Shown one piece after another: positions 31,768 to 45,068 of a stretch of 64,000 nucleotides of DNA. The notes below the pieces were generated by a model that was not told the origin of the DNA, ran no database searches, and was given only the letters and a program-made list of their open reading frames with translations. The translations under genes were made by a program, and so were the position numbers. The DNA is from Zantedeschia hybrid cultivar (taxonomy: Eukaryota; Streptophyta; Magnoliopsida; Alismatales; Araceae): NCBI GenBank assembly GCA_030544215.1, contig JARZZO010000008.1, positions 23,347,114 through 23,411,113 of the forward strand. Reading direction: 5' to 3'. Every line of letters begins with the position of its first letter. Position 1 is the stretch's first letter.

Positions 31768-32320
31768 GACATGCTTTTAAGAGCACCACCATCAGACGGC
31801 CCACAGTTAATTTCCCGTCATATCCGCCAACTTGCGTGATGTATGATGATGTAGAGGTTTTTGCGAAACGTTCATGTGGCAGATAAGCAGTATCATGTGG
31901 GGCCCTTGGTTGGATAAGTTCTCCGTGTCCAGGACGTGTTAAGGGACATCTGGATTTGCTTTCTTTTATTCTTTGCTTTTTTGAAATTTATTTATTTATT
32001 TTGGTAAAAACTTGTTTTAAATTAATGAAATAATTATCAAATATTAAGCAAGTGCAGGCTGTAGAATCCTACTAGATAGAACAAGAGTCCAAATGAGAGC
32101 TGCAGCACTTTCTGTATCCAACATGCTGGAAATGTTCATACTTAAGCAAGTGCAGGCTGTGTAGTGTTTAGACATATTACAAACAAACGGATACTACTCA
32201 CTTAACCAAGAATAGGAGAGAAGGACCCATTTATATATCCGTCATGCTGGAAATATTCATATATACTTGGGTTGTTAAGTGCGCTGTAAAATATTTTCTC
32301 ACGTGAATGCTTTTACACTT
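31768..32320. other. Spacer after the Pack-MULE
   Basis: AT-rich non-coding. The phrase AAGCAAGTGCAGGCTGT occurs twice (about 32046 and 32144), and ATGCTGGAAAT.TTCATA occurs twice nearby, so there was a small local duplication. No gene seen. Confidence 0.4.
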
Positions 32321-32322
32321 AG

Positions 32323-32726
32323 GGGGTGGTGTTTGGTGTGTGGTAAAATACTATAAAACATCGTAAATAGTCGTAAAATGATTTTTTTAATATATTTAAT
32401 TTTTTGAAAATATTTTTATATTAATTTTTCATACATTTAGAGTGTAGTAAATTGTCATCTTTTAAAATCAATTGATCCCTAAAATTCTCTTTTTAGTTGA
32501 TTTCGATTTACCGTTCAAAATCATCATAAATCAAAATAGTAATTTTAGAATCAAATATTTTATTTTCGTTGATTTTAAAACTGATAATTTTCAAACCAAA
32601 ATTTTATGATATATACGGTGCACCTAACGAGCTTTTAACCAAACAAAGCACTCCGGGCCGTGTAACCCATTTTGCAACATGCCATTTTATAGCAAACCAA
32701 TTAAATTAACCAAACAACATTCTAAA
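32323..32726. repeat. Possible MITE
   Basis: Begins GGGGTGGTGTTTGGTGTG and ends with CCAAACAACATTC, so the ends carry GTTTGG/CCAAAC words in opposite direction, around AT-rich palindromic DNA. Exact ends and duplication could not be fixed. Confidence 0.35.
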
Positions 32727-34970
32727 GGAAAGCTAGGCCATACCCTTCAATTATTTATCTAGGTGTACTACATATATCCTTTGTGGGGTATAGGACAGAG
32801 GACCTGTTCAAGAAGGTGTAGAATCCCATGATTTATTACCCTGCTATTAGTGGAGACTTAATTCAAGTTAGAGCTTAATTATGTAGCCTGAAGTGGACTA
32901 ATCTCGTGAGAATTCACTTATGCGTAAATTGCAACTGCAACTCGATGTCCTTTGATAATAAAATCTACAATGGCAAACACTCTGCCTGAATGGGCCTCTG
33001 GAGGCAGTTCCTTTGTTCTAATAATTAACAACTTGTCAATTTAGATTAGTTAGTTCTCTAGAACGTGGTTTGCCAACCGGGATACCGAGAAAACTTTCAT
33101 GATTTCCTCGTGCAAGTTCCTAATGAATGCGGGTTTTTGGGCTTCTTGGCTAAATAGACTTGATTGGGTCGAATCCCAGTCACCTTTCGTTATTAGTTGA
33201 GCTATTTGAAAATGAAAATTAAGACTAGTTCCAGTAGAAGCCTCAGGCAATCATAATAACCCTGATGACTGATGTTAGTATGATTGAGCTCGTTAGAGGG
33301 TTAAAGGGGTGGGATAAGGATACATATGTGCTTTTCACAGTAATGGATGGAAGCCTATTATTTAATTTACCTTGATATGATGCAAGGAATTTCTAGACTT
33401 CATAAGAGTGTCACTGCTATTTTTATATCATTTGGGGAATAAACAAAATATTCTGTAGAATATTTAGAGTCTTTCGTGGTAAATAGGACAACTAATACTG
33501 GGGCTGAAAAGGAAAAATGACAACGGCTGGCATTATTAGTTCCGGTTCCAATGCTATTAATTCGTAGTGTCATCAGGGTGGTAGCTAATGCCATAAAAGA
33601 GACAAGGATGGTTCTAATTGTAAAAAAATCTTTAAAGAAATGTAATTTGCATTTGTATTTAACGCAAATCCATATAAATATGCACCCAAGTTTGTCGAGT
33701 GTCCTCATTTAAAGGACACCCCACTCTCTCCTATCATAAGGGAAAGTGCTACCTGTGTCAAGGGATATTCATGTAATTTAAAATTATACTCATCTTACGG
33801 TATGTTTGGCGTATTGTACATTAGCATTTTGTAATGTTTAAATTATTTGATTTCAAAAGCCAGCCAACTCATGGAGTACTCCTTTTACTCAGTTTTGATT
33901 TTTCAATTTAGAATCATTGAAAATTATCAAAAATTTAAAATTTAAAATTACTGATCTAAAATTTAACATTATATGATGATTTGCTCAAACCAACGACCCC
34001 GTTAAGATGACTACAAGGTTAGGGTGACGAAACCTACGAGAGAAGACCCACATTACCAAGTCAGAATTCTTTAAAAAAAAAGATCTTAAATCAGTTTAAA
34101 AAGATCTGAAAACTTTGTGAAAAGAATGCAAAAGGAGTACTAATTTATAACATATAAAATTAAAATTTTAAATAAAATACAAATTTTACAAACATGCATG
34201 TGATATAAATAAAAAGGCATGATATCAATCTTCGGAAAACAAGACGTGACTAAATGGCAATTAAATTGCGACTTCATAAAATTTTAAAGATACTTTCAAT
34301 AAATCATGATTTATTTATAATGACTACAAGGATGTGAAAAATATAATTAAATCACAGTTTTTTTAAAAAAATATAAATTTATGTTACCTCAGGGCAGGTG
34401 TGCATATTTTGAATTATGGGCACATATGCGGACAAATTTTCTGGAAGGATACCCACCTCTTATTAGATCCAAACTAAAATAAGATATGCATGTCATTAAC
34501 TCACAAGAAAGGATCTAGTCAACCTTGGGTCCATGGAGAGCCATCTCTATCGCCCTTATTTGCATGGGCCAAGTGGGCCTGGTGATTGGATCGTGTGTGA
34601 ACACTGGACATAGTTTTCCAACGTACACGGTTGCAACAGCAGCTTCACTTGCTGGAACAAGCAACACCAGCGCACTATTATTTTTTGTAGGAGGAAACAT
34701 GGAATTTAGATAAATTGTAGAGAGTTGGACAAATAGGACATGAAAAAGGTTAATGACGTGGTATTTATCTCAAACCAGGAAATTAATTTACTCGGGATTG
34801 CACCTTTGGACGGTGGAACTGTTATGACATGACAGAGCTCAGATGGTCGAATTTTTTTGATAATAGAATGCACAAGATAGTTAGACTATGGTAACATTAC
34901 TCTCAAAACTTGTGCCATTTAATATTTTTTTATTTTAAAATGTTAAAAAATTATTTGCAGCATGGGGGAT
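32727..34970. other. AT-rich intergenic spacer
   Basis: No protein-coding gene, RNA gene or well-bounded element recognised. Short open frames are scattered and give no known domain. Confidence 0.4.
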
Positions 34971-34974
34971 TCTG

Positions 34975-35275
34975 TTGTACCGACAGCAAAGTAAGAACGA
35001 TGCCACCTCTCACAAATTATATCTTCCGATCTTTGATTTTTTGATCTATGTTGTTGAGTATCCTCTACTATTAACAAAGTATTTATAAATTAAAAATCCT
35101 ATACTGTGGATGATTGTTCCTCAAACATCAAAGGAAGATAAGGTGATTGATTAGTTTAAATTAATTTGTTACTTATCTTAATAAGTATAAAAAAATTAAT
35201 AATTTAAATTTAAAATAAAAATTTTAAAATAAGTTGCATCATTCTTATTTTGCCACGGACGGCAACAAGATCTTT
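34975..35275. repeat. Possible MITE with ~30-bp inverted ends
   Basis: Left end GTACCGACAGCAAAGTAAGA followed by ACGATGCCACC resembles the reverse complement of the right end (GCATCATTCTTATTTTGCCA then CGGACGGCAAC). The interior is AT-rich and non-coding. Confidence 0.45.
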
Positions 35276-37640
35276 CTCCATGGCAACAAATGGCAATAGC
35301 ATTTATCTCTAATTTTTTATTGATTGAGAAGAAGGTGAAAAACCAATTCTAAACAACTTAACAAAAAAGTTATGGGCTAATAGAAACATACATAGTACCA
35401 ATCTCCTTCTCACCATCCGATCGTCTGCATTATGTTACAATTTATTAATGAGGTCAGTTTAGTTTAGCTCATAGTTTAGTTGATTTCTTTTCCCTTCTCC
35501 ACAGATGAACTCAGAGCTTCCATTAGTCATTGCTAAGTTGGTAGGGCTGACGTCATGGTTGCACCCAGGCTCTGATATTGTCAGCCAAACCAACCTCCTC
35601 ATTAACACAGCATCCTTTTATTAACAAGTTATCGGACTCATTCCTTTTTTTTTCCTAGCAATATCAGACATATTCCTACGCACATTCTGTCAAATCTGAA
35701 AGACATGTTCTTCACAAAAAGTCCAAACAACTGTGGATTTGATGGAGCTAATGAGACAGGTACGTACAGCCCCACAACGTCCCATTAGTTGCTCCCCGGC
35801 GACTTCGTCAGGTCTTCTTGCCAACCCATGCACAATGCAAAAGGTCTATTTAAGGTACGTCCCTGAGTTGAAAAATTGTTTCTTTTGTTCTTGCCCAATC
35901 AGAGGGAACCTCTAATTGATTAAACTTTTCCTTTTAATTGGTACCATTTCAACAACGGATACAATTGCTACAAAACTTTCTTACCAATTAAAAATTTCCT
36001 TTTAACCGGTAAGAAAATTGAAGAAGGCTTCTCATCATCCCAATAGCTTTCAAATGGCCACGACTCGGTTACCTGCCTGAGGCGTCGTTTTCCCCTCCTG
36101 CTAGCTAGAGGCTGGCTAGAAGCGTTCTGTACAGAGAATAAGAAGGTTGGGGCACAAGGACCCATTCTTTGTTGTCACCTTTTTCTTTTTTTCTTGAAGT
36201 TGGTATGGTTAACCCTAATGACCAGATTCGAATGTGAGCAACAATTCCACACAAATCGCAACGAGCCACAACTAATTTTATTATTGTTAAAGAGATTTTC
36301 TGCATAAATCACAATATTTTACTTGCTCTGATGATTCTTCTGTTGAAGTTATTAAGCCGCCTAAATTAAATCACAGCCACGTGGACCACAAAAGCGAAGT
36401 GCGTGACCTAGTTCGTAACTATGGACTTCGATATCGTGTTGAAATTATTGGGCCGTTCAACACAAATTCTTAAAACATTGAGTAAAGTTAGACACCATCT
36501 ATTTAAGTATTTAATTTTTCTTATCTCTTTCTTACGTGGGACTATTCTAATATCTTCTCATAAATCCTCAACAGTCCGGACATAAGTTCCCACGAACATA
36601 AGGTATATTCTATACTCTCATACCATCATGATATAATCGAACTCAAAAGTCAAAACCTCCCACAAAAAAAAAAAAAAAAAAAAAACTAGTACTGCTGAGT
36701 CACTGGCTCGTTGCATTATTTGTCGTATGTTTGATCATCTACCGTTTCTATCTAACATGTGTGCTAGGTTTAATTCTTAAATTAAATTGGACCTAGGTCC
36801 ATCATCCAAACCGGGAAGAAAAGACAAATGTACGGTGTCCACTTGTAGAAAAGCTGAACAAATTAGTACCATGTGTCTTTGGGGCAACCTTTATATCACC
36901 ATATAAATGTAATATAGATTTTCCAAGTCGCATCCATCTGCTACCTCCTAATTCCACAATTGACTGTCAAATTAAGATATTATATCGAGTGCCCTAGCAT
37001 TTTCCACGTTTCCTGTCCGAATCATGTAAGGAGAAAAAAGATATGTATGATACTTGATTCAGCTGTTAAATGGAATGCTATTTGAGAGGGAATGTTAGAT
37101 GTGCTGCGACATGACACAAGATATTGTAAAACATAGTTTTACAAACTTTTCTTATACTTGAAGCGCAGTAGCTTATTTTATGGTATATATATATATATAT
37201 ATATCATATTGGATTCCAAAATCCTATCAGCTCATATGATACATTTTTTAATCCAGTCTTGATTTTCAGTGCAAAATTACCAAAAATCAAATCGAAGTTT
37301 TTAAATTTGGTGATTCTAAAACCATGCATGGAATTATGATGATTTTAGTTTTTTTAATTGTAAAACGTAGTTTAACCTAATATTTTATGGTATTTTATAC
37401 CAAGCTAAACGACCCTTAATTATCTTAAGATTCTTGATGTTTTCCTCTTTTTTCTTATGAGTAAGAAAGCAGGATAACTTGGATCGTTCATCTGCCACAT
37501 TGTTTTCCTCTTTATTAATGTGAGAGACTCCTTCGTCCTCTACGACCATCCAATAATCTTCGAGCATCATCAACGAGTACTCTGAATATTCACAGGATAT
37601 TTGGCTATCTGCAGTATCTTTTATCGCTTAGAGCATTGGC
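35276..37640. other. AT-rich intergenic spacer with a dispersed repeat
   Basis: Contains a poly-A run (36664-36685) and a TA microsatellite (about 37186-37204). A segment at about 36340-36640 is similar to the copy 2 intron 1 repeat at 58250-58610 (shared words TGAAATTATTGG.CC, GGCACCATCTATT or its variants, CACGTGGACCACAAA). No gene seen. Confidence 0.5.
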
Positions 37641-37814
37641 GAAGTCCCTCTTGATGCTTCCTTTTCAAATGAAAACGGAGAAAAAGGACTCAAACCTAAA
37701 CAATAAGTGATAATAAAGATAGGGGACTGCCATAACCGTCCTGCAATCAACCACTTAACAGAGAAGAATTCCAAATGGGTCCAAGTGCGTCACTCCACTT
37801 CCCCTCCGTTTTGA

Positions 37815-37995
37815 ATCAAGGTTCGCCGAACCGACTCGGATCTCCTACGATTCAGTACGAATCGGGTCAACTCGTGCCGACTCGTACGAGTCGCATGGTC
37901 AAATCGTACAAGCTCGGTCGAGTCGTACCGACTCGGATTCGTCCTGATACGATACGAGTCATCCGAATTAGCACGAGTCGATCGGATACGGCAAA
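37815..37995. repeat. CGACTCGTACGAGTCG-rich repetitive block
   Basis: Dense GACTCG/CGAGTC words in both directions, including the perfect 16-bp palindrome CGACTCGTACGAGTCG at 37878-37893. The GC content and word use differ from the AT-rich surroundings. Probably part of a small DNA element, but its ends were not found. Confidence 0.5.
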
Positions 37996-39771
37996 CCATA
38001 CCTCTGTGGGCATACAATGCTTTCTTCCTACCCCCTATGACCTATGTGTCCCCATCTCCTGTGTCATTCATGTACCTTTCCTTTCTTTATTAATGGCAGC
38101 TACTTTTTTTAATGTTCAAAAACAAAATTTGACTAAGAATAGTCAGATGATCTAGATACTAAAACACAAACACGGGAGATTAATTGGCTAAGCAATTTAT
38201 CCAATTTTGAATATCCTAGAGTTCCCCATATTTCCATTTCAAATAAAGATGGATGAAAGGGCCCAAACCTACAACAAATAAGGACAAAAAAAGGAAACTG
38301 CCATGACATTTCCTGAGGTCTAGCTCTTAATGTAGCAGAATTATGAATGGCTCTAAAGTGTCACTCTCTTTATTGTCCCTCCAACGGTTGGCTTGTAGTC
38401 CTGTGGACCTTCCCTTAGAAAAGCACGAAGGGTCCACCCCCCTCATCCATGGATGAGCTTGTGGTGATGCAAAGGGATTAACTATTAGGATGATAGTGAT
38501 GTGACTCTTTGTTTTCATATAACATATCCTTACCTTTAAGCCCATCTTTGTGTATCCTTATTTATCATTAGAAAATATTTGAATGAGATATTTAAAGGTG
38601 AGATATCACAACATATTGCATTTAGACATGATCTCTAACAAAATGAATGTGAAAACTATCTTCTAATGTGTTGCCCAACTATGCGGCTATGCCACACCGT
38701 TGAGGGCGAGGGGGTGAGTTGGGTGTTCACAGAAATTTAAGGAGAAATTTGATAATTGAAAGGCAAAGTGCAGTGAACTAGAGAATTAAGGTAGAGAAGA
38801 TGGAGCAATGGTACAAATACTAATGCACACAACATTTACTGTGATTTGGCCAAAACAAGGATTGCATCCGCTCTCTACTCCCTTAGTGGGAATTGCTCCC
38901 AGTGTAGATTCATTAATAAAAAAGGGCATCCCACCCATCTCCCAAATCAAGGAAAGAGTAATGCTTGCTGTTATATCCCAACAACATTGCAGCGACAACC
39001 GCCATGCTATGGCGCACGGGTTTTAAGTTCCGCTGCACCGTTGATCCTACCATATCTAATTGGACGACCTTAGAGATGATGGAACCCAACCAATAATGCC
39101 TACCGAATCTCTTCCCACCTGACCTAAACAATCTGTGATAAACAGGAGGTGAACGATACACTTATTGCTAGATTGGACTCGTTCCCTCACCCCATGTAAT
39201 CTCCATCTTATTACGTGCCATAATCTATTAGTGAGCATAAATGAGTCTTGACGTTAGTTACGGGGTGCTTTCATGACAATTTCCTACTATTCTTGAAATC
39301 AATGGACTGCTGTTCTAGTTTTGAAAGTGGGTCTCATTTGCACAGGAATGGGTCTTTTCCTCTCACTTCAGAAATTTTCAAAGGGCATCATAGAACAAAA
39401 CATTTTGGCAAGATAACAAGCACGAAAAACCTAACCAGACATTGTGTAACACTGTAACAGAGCCATAAAACATATAGAAATCAGAGATGACTGCTGCCCC
39501 TTCCTTTCGGGTCATAAATAAAAAATAAGTTTACAAATCTCTGGACTCGACACAGATAAAAAGGAAGAAAAACTTAGAAAATAATAAAGAACACCTGCAA
39601 TCTTGATGCCAACAAGGAGACCTACAGTTTTGCATCCATGTCTAACAATTTCTTTCAAAGATTTTGTGTTAATAAAGATTTCCACAGTGGCTGGTTCTAT
39701 GTTTGTTGCATGCATGCAAGAGATTTGAGGACCTGCTTTCCATAAATGCCAAGTTCGTAAATGCTACTTTG
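37996..39771. other. 3' flank of receptor-kinase copy 2
   Basis: Non-coding. The segment 38220-38290 repeats the CCATTTCAAATAAAGATGGA phrase that also occurs near 37645 and near 7370. The last 300 bases resemble the 3' flank of copy 1. No protein gene supported. Confidence 0.45.
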
Positions 39772-40149
39772 TTAATCCGAGAGAAGCTTGGTTGTTGAGG
39801 AATGGAAACCAACATCTTCTTTGCTGCTGTGCATGGAAACAGAGGAATCAAGCCACGGCCCATCCATCGATATGCTCTGTTTTTTACTGTCATAAGATAC
39901 ATTCTCAAAGGACTTGAACCTCGACTCCTCACTTCCTTGTCGAATATGCTTCACAGGTGGAACTCTCACAGGCGCCTGGCCTTCAAGTATACACACTACA
40001 GTGGACATTGAAGGCCTAAGCGTGGGAGACGGGCTGGTGCAGACAAGTGCCAGGTTCAACATTTGCTGAGCCTCTTCTTTGGAGTAGTTTGTCCCAAGGC
40101 GGGGGTCTACCAATTCAAGAACACTACCCTGCTCTTGCAGCACATAGGC
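39772..40149 (-). pseudogene. Copy 2 exon 24: kinase end and tail
   Basis: Starts AYVLQEQGSVLELVDPRLG, includes LVCTSPSPTLRPSMSTVV and ends with a Ser-rich tail TTKLLSD-stop, three residues shorter than copy 1. It is separated from exon 23 by an 8.2-kb intron. Confidence 0.9.
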
Positions 40150-40987
40150 CTGAGATTTCAAAAGAATTTTGTCATTATTATTAAGAGAAGAACAGAAGAC
40201 ACTTGTAAATTTGTAATTTCATCTAGTTACAGTTACAACAGGAAATTGAATAGGTATGAGCATTATTGCAAAGACCATACGATGGAGAGAAAATAACTTT
40301 CATTTTATAACAAAATGAGGGTCGTTCATTTGCCACTCAGACATGAGTTGAGATTGCTGGACATGAAGAAACATGACAACATAAAAATCTCATGCTGCTG
40401 TTGAAGTTAAAAGCCTGACAGCCATGATGAATTGCCTATTGAAATTATTGTGCACTTGGGAGCATTAGATATCAGATGCTCAACCTAAGGACAAGAAAAA
40501 TTATCCATCAAGGCAGACATTGTGAAATCTTAAGATTCTTGTCTTTTGGTTCTATGTATGAGCCATGTTAAGCAGGCATTTCTTGTTTAATTGGACTCAG
40601 TTGGAAGGTCGAATAATGTGGGTCTTTCATTCTCTTGAACATTATTTTATCCATTAAGGAAGGGAACATCTTTCTCTTAAATCGGTCATCTTTCTCCCCA
40701 AATCAAATTAGGTTTGATAAAACTTAACCTGATCTGCCGATCCAGCTCAGATTGGCCTTAAAAAAGGCAGTTTCAAGACAAAGGCTTTAAGAATGAGTCA
40801 AACTGAGGTGAGATCATGTTGACCCAAACCGTTTCCAAGGAAAGGTTAGGGTGAGAAACATGTCCCAACTAAATCCAAACCATGCTTTATAACCCTACCT
40901 TGCCCTAATCCATCCTATCTCAAAGGCTGAGTAATCAGGTATGGTCACAGTTCTGACTTGACAGGTCTGTGGTTCCATACCAACTCC

Positions 40988-42972
40988 TGTGACGACCCCC
41001 CGCCAACCCGGTTCGATAAAGCCGGCCTACTGCGGCCCAACGGGTGCCATCGACAGTGAGAACAACCCAAAACATGATCTTATTCCGAGAGTGAGCACAT
41101 ATCTATGCATTCAATCCATGATCCATAAGTCAACTATCATTGCCACAAGGAAAATCCACTAAATAAAGTTACTATTGAAAAAGTAGTATAACAAGATTTG
41201 TCCAGAATTTCTACATATTCATGCAAATATCTCAAGACTGAAAACTAACTTATTACATTAAACTAAAAGTAAAACCTATTGTATTCTAGGGGGACTAAAA
41301 ACTCAAGCTCTAGTCCTCAAGTCCCTCTTCCTACTTCTCCCTCCTTGAGGTTTCCTTCTCCTAAAAAAGAATTTATTTTGCAAGGATGAGTCCTAACTGA
41401 CTCAGCAAGTTCATAATGCTATAATTCACAATTTTATGTAACAATTATAAAGAAAAGGCATGATAAACAACATTCATTTTTGCATAATAATAACATATAT
41501 AGTCATGCTTCATTTTTCCCCTAATCATGTTCTACAAGTCGTCTAGGTCGCCTATGTGCAACTACTCTCGCAAGTTTTTAAGTTAAAGTATGGAACATGA
41601 GTCATAAATCATAGCGCATGGTTCATGAAACATCACATGGGTCGTCATAACATGACATGGATCATTAAGGTATAGCATAAATCATCATGGCATGAATCAT
41701 GATATGCAAAATATCATCTTGTCACTTACTTAATGGACATGTATCCAACTACGATATGAGGAATGCTTAATCGTATTTGCGTGACATGACGTGTATCTAA
41801 TGATAAGACAAGACCCACTCGATCTTCGGTTGTACAGACAAGAGATTACACCACGTATCCCACCTAATTCCCAATCGATGATGGCATTACGTCTCGCCAT
41901 CTATGATTTATGATGTAGTCGACTGGAAGTCGGGATTTTACCCATTGCTCTCAGTTTCATGTGTCTTAACTTAAGTCTTTCCCCACAAGAAAACTTTGTG
42001 GGTTAGACAGTTATACTCCTAAGGTGACAATGTCCATGGAGAATTGCATCTTATTACATGCATGCAGATTATGTGGCGACTGTGTTATGAATAATCGTGC
42101 ATAAATCAAGGTTATTATCATAATGCATGACAGATTGTGTAAAGGACTAGAAACATAAATTTAAATTTCATCATGGACAGGTGATGTATTTTAACTTTCT
42201 TTGACATGAAATTAATAGAAATCAGCATGATTCGACAAAAAGAATCAAATATAAATGTTCATGTGTGCCTAATATTTTATTTAAACCCATCTTTTAATTT
42301 ACTACTATACTACTTTAATAAAATAACTTGAAAATAGATCCTTCATATATAAAAATAATTGTGGAAGGTAGATTACTTATCACTTGTCTCTATACCAAAA
42401 ACTATGAACACGAAGAAGCTAGCACAAAGAACCCTCCTCCGCGCACGTCCTTACTACGTCAAGTCTTCCCTTACACAACCCTCTATGCGCACGAGAAGAA
42501 CATCACGAAACCACTACCGTTCTTTTTCTCTATCTTTTTCTCTATCTTTTTCTTTCTATCCCTCTCTCTATTGCCCTAGGAAAGAAAAGCTTAAAAAGGA
42601 ATAAAGTCTGACCCTTCCTATTTATAGATGAATGGAGCTAATAAGAGAATGACATGTCCAACCCCCCCCCCCCTTCCGGTGTCCACCTAATGATCATATC
42701 GAGACGAAAGTTGATGATGACATGCGTAGGTGTCCTAGATGAGGTGGCATGCCTATTATGCTTTAAGAGATAAGGATAGCGAGGTGGCAAGACGAGGTGT
42801 CCACCCTCAATCATTACGCGATGAGGTGGCGCTTATAGATGCTTCTGGAAGGAAATAAGTGACGGGATAATTTAAGGACTAAGTAGTTTGAGGGCTAAGT
42901 AACTTAAGATCTAAGTAACTTAAGAGCTATGTAATCGCTATCCTACCCATTCTTTTTAAATAATGATATATA

Positions 42973-43007
<35 letters not shown>

Positions 43008-43570
43008 TCCTAATTTTATCAAGTAATCGATAAATTTTCTTTTTTTTTTCTATTTAAGGATTCTTAGGAATTTTAAAATTTTCACTTAAGACCTTATAAA
43101 AATCATCCATTGCATCATAAGACAAACTTTTCATAATTGCATTTATATTTTTTAAGTATTTGTAAATATACCCTTTTTTAAAAATTATTTACATTTTAAT
43201 AAAATTTATTAACAACTTACTTGCATCATAAAGTCACTAAAATCATAAATAAACTTTTCCTTTCATACATTGTTAGAAATGTAATGATTTTTCTTAAATA
43301 TCACTCTTTTAATTATGTAAACATTTTCATAATTTATTTGGGGGTCTTTACATCCTCTTCTCCTTAAACAAAATTCGTCCTCAAATTTTAAGGAAATAAC
43401 TTAAGCAACAATAATAACTTAAAGAGACAGTTTACTTACCAAACAAGCCGAGGTACTTTCTTCGCATCTCTAATACTAGCTCCCAAGTCGCCTTTTCCGA
43501 AGAGTGATTTCTTCACAATACTTTGACTAAAGAAATCCTTTTATTTCTTAGCTCCTTCACCTTGTTATCT
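40988..43570 (-). mobile_element. Tekay-like Ty3-gypsy LTR with 3' internal end (intron 23 of copy 2)
   Basis: Read on the minus strand, a truncated internal region (43570-43353) is followed by an A/G-rich tract ending AAGGAGAAGAGGA. Then comes an LTR of about 2365 bp starting TGTAAAGACCCCC (43352) and ending GGGGGGTCGTCACA (40988). The tract plus TTTGAGGACGAATTTTGTTT just before it is the usual end of Tekay/Del chromoviruses. A CTATAAATAGG box near 42618-42628 (minus strand) is probably the LTR promoter. The second LTR and nearly all coding sequence are absent. Confidence 0.8.
43434..43570 (-). pseudogene. Chromodomain remnant of a gypsy integrase
   Basis: The minus-strand frame reads LDNKVKELRNKRISLVKVL, then a stop where Trp is expected, then RNHSSEKATWELVLEMRRKY and LGLFGK-stop. 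This is the C-terminal chromodomain of Tekay-type polyproteins, which targets integration to marked chromatin. It is cut off upstream at about 43570. Confidence 0.75.
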
Positions 43571-43743
43571 AATATCTGAACTAGGCATGGAAAGCGGAAT
43601 CAGCAGGTCCCGATTCGGCCGGAATCGGCCGAGCCGATTTAAGCTAGAATCGACTGATCTGATCTCGATTCAGATCAGGATCGGCAGGTCCCAATTCGGA
43701 CTCCAATCTGTGCCAGAATTCCATGGGACTGGCTGCTCTTCAT

Positions 43744-44316
43744 AGGAATGCGAATGAACCAACACACTCAATGAACAGCTCGGAAGACTACTCAATAAGA
43801 GCTCGATTAAGCTTGTTTGTTAAGATAAATGAACAAGTTTGAACAAAAATTTGAGCTCGAATCATTAAACGAGCTACGTTTGAACATAAGCAAACTTGGC
43901 TCGAATATACTCGTGAACAAGCTCGCTTAAGTACTCGTTAAGAGCTCGTTTTAATACTCGTTAAGAACTCGTTTAAGTAATTGTTTAGTTATTCTAATCA
44001 TAAATAATTTTAATTAATAAGATATTCTAATATCTTGTAGAGTTTTGTATCAAATAACTATGGGCACAAGCAGTTTGCTACTTGCCATAGTTTAGCCTAA
44101 GTTTATATATTCCAAATAAAATATTTTGAATTATATATATCATAGATTCATTGAGCTCGAGAGCTACTCGATACTCGGCTCGAGCTCGTTTAATATCTAA
44201 ATGAACTAAGCTTGAACAACCATTATAAAAACTTGGCTCGAACTCGATTAAAATTAGCCGAACCAAGCTTGAAATGAGTACAACTCGGCTCGACTCGACT
44301 CGTTTGCAGCCCTACG
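43744..44316. mobile_element. Probable hAT-type non-autonomous element
   Basis: Flanked by direct repeats GCTCTTCATA (43734-43743 and 44317-44326). The interior is dominated by GAGCTCG/CGAGCTC and TCGGCTCGA words, able to fold strongly. The right end GTTTGCAGCCCTAC matches a common type of plant hAT MITE end (AGGGCTGCAAACGAG); the left end is not a good mirror. The sequence to its left (about 43580-43733) is also rich in GATTCGG/CGGAATC words and may be another fragment. Confidence 0.5.
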
Positions 44317-44398
44317 GCTCTTCATAACTCATTTTGGTTGGATTTAAAGTTCATCATAATCTATCAGATGAGATGGATCTAGTACATACCTCCTTAGC

Positions 44399-44825
44399 AT
44401 GATGAGTAATCTACCTTCTACAACTATTTTTGTGTATAAATGATCTATTTTCAAGTTATTTTATTAAAGTACTATAGTAGTAAATAAAAAGATGGGTTTA
44501 AGTAAATTGTTAGGCACACATGAACATTTATGTTTGATTCTTCTTATTGAATCATACTAATTTTTGCTAGTTCCTTAGAATTTGTCTAAGAAAGTTAAAA
44601 CACATCGTCTGTTCATGATGTAATTCAAACTTATGTTTTTGGTCTTTCACAGAATCTTTCATTTATCATGATAATAAGCTTAATTTATACATGATTATTC
44701 ACGGCACTATCAACAAATAATCTATATGTAATAAGATGTAATTCTCCATGGACATTGCCACCTTAAGAGTATAACTGTCCAAGCCACAAAAACATCCTTG
44801 TGGGAGAAGACTTAAGTTGAGACAA
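44399..44825 (+). repeat. Gypsy LTR fragment C, plus orientation
   Basis: Matches the reverse complement of about 41960-42390 (GAGTAATCTACCTT, GATCTATTTTCAAGTTATTTT, ATGATAATAAGCTT). It stops abruptly at 44825, where the orientation flips. Confidence 0.75.
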
Positions 44826-45068
44826 AGTCAACCATCATTGCTACAAAAAAAAATCTACTAAATAAAGTTACTATTGAAAAAGTAGTACAACAAGATTTGT
44901 CTAGGATTTCTACATATTCATGTAACCATCTCAAGACTGAAAACTAACATATAAAGACTGAAAACTAACTTATTACATTAAACTAAAAGTAGAACCTACT
45001 GTATTCTAGGGGGACTAGAAACTCAAGTTCTAGTCCTCAAGTCCCTCTTCATGCTTCTCCCTCATCGG
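44826..45068 (-). repeat. Gypsy LTR fragment D, minus orientation
   Basis: Matches about 41130-41340 directly (TCAACTATCATTGC, AAAGTTACTATTGAAAAAGT, GTATTCTAGGGGGACTA). It contains a short internal duplication, AGACTGAAAACTAAC. Confidence 0.75.

Noticed and set aside
34525..34713. A short open frame with a possible hydrophobic segment
   Set aside because: About 60 codons on each strand, no family resemblance, no promoter or neighbour support.
39669..39932. Second minus-strand frame overlapping copy 2 exon 24
   Set aside because: Out of frame with the kinase tail; the in-frame 39772-40149 product matches copy 1.
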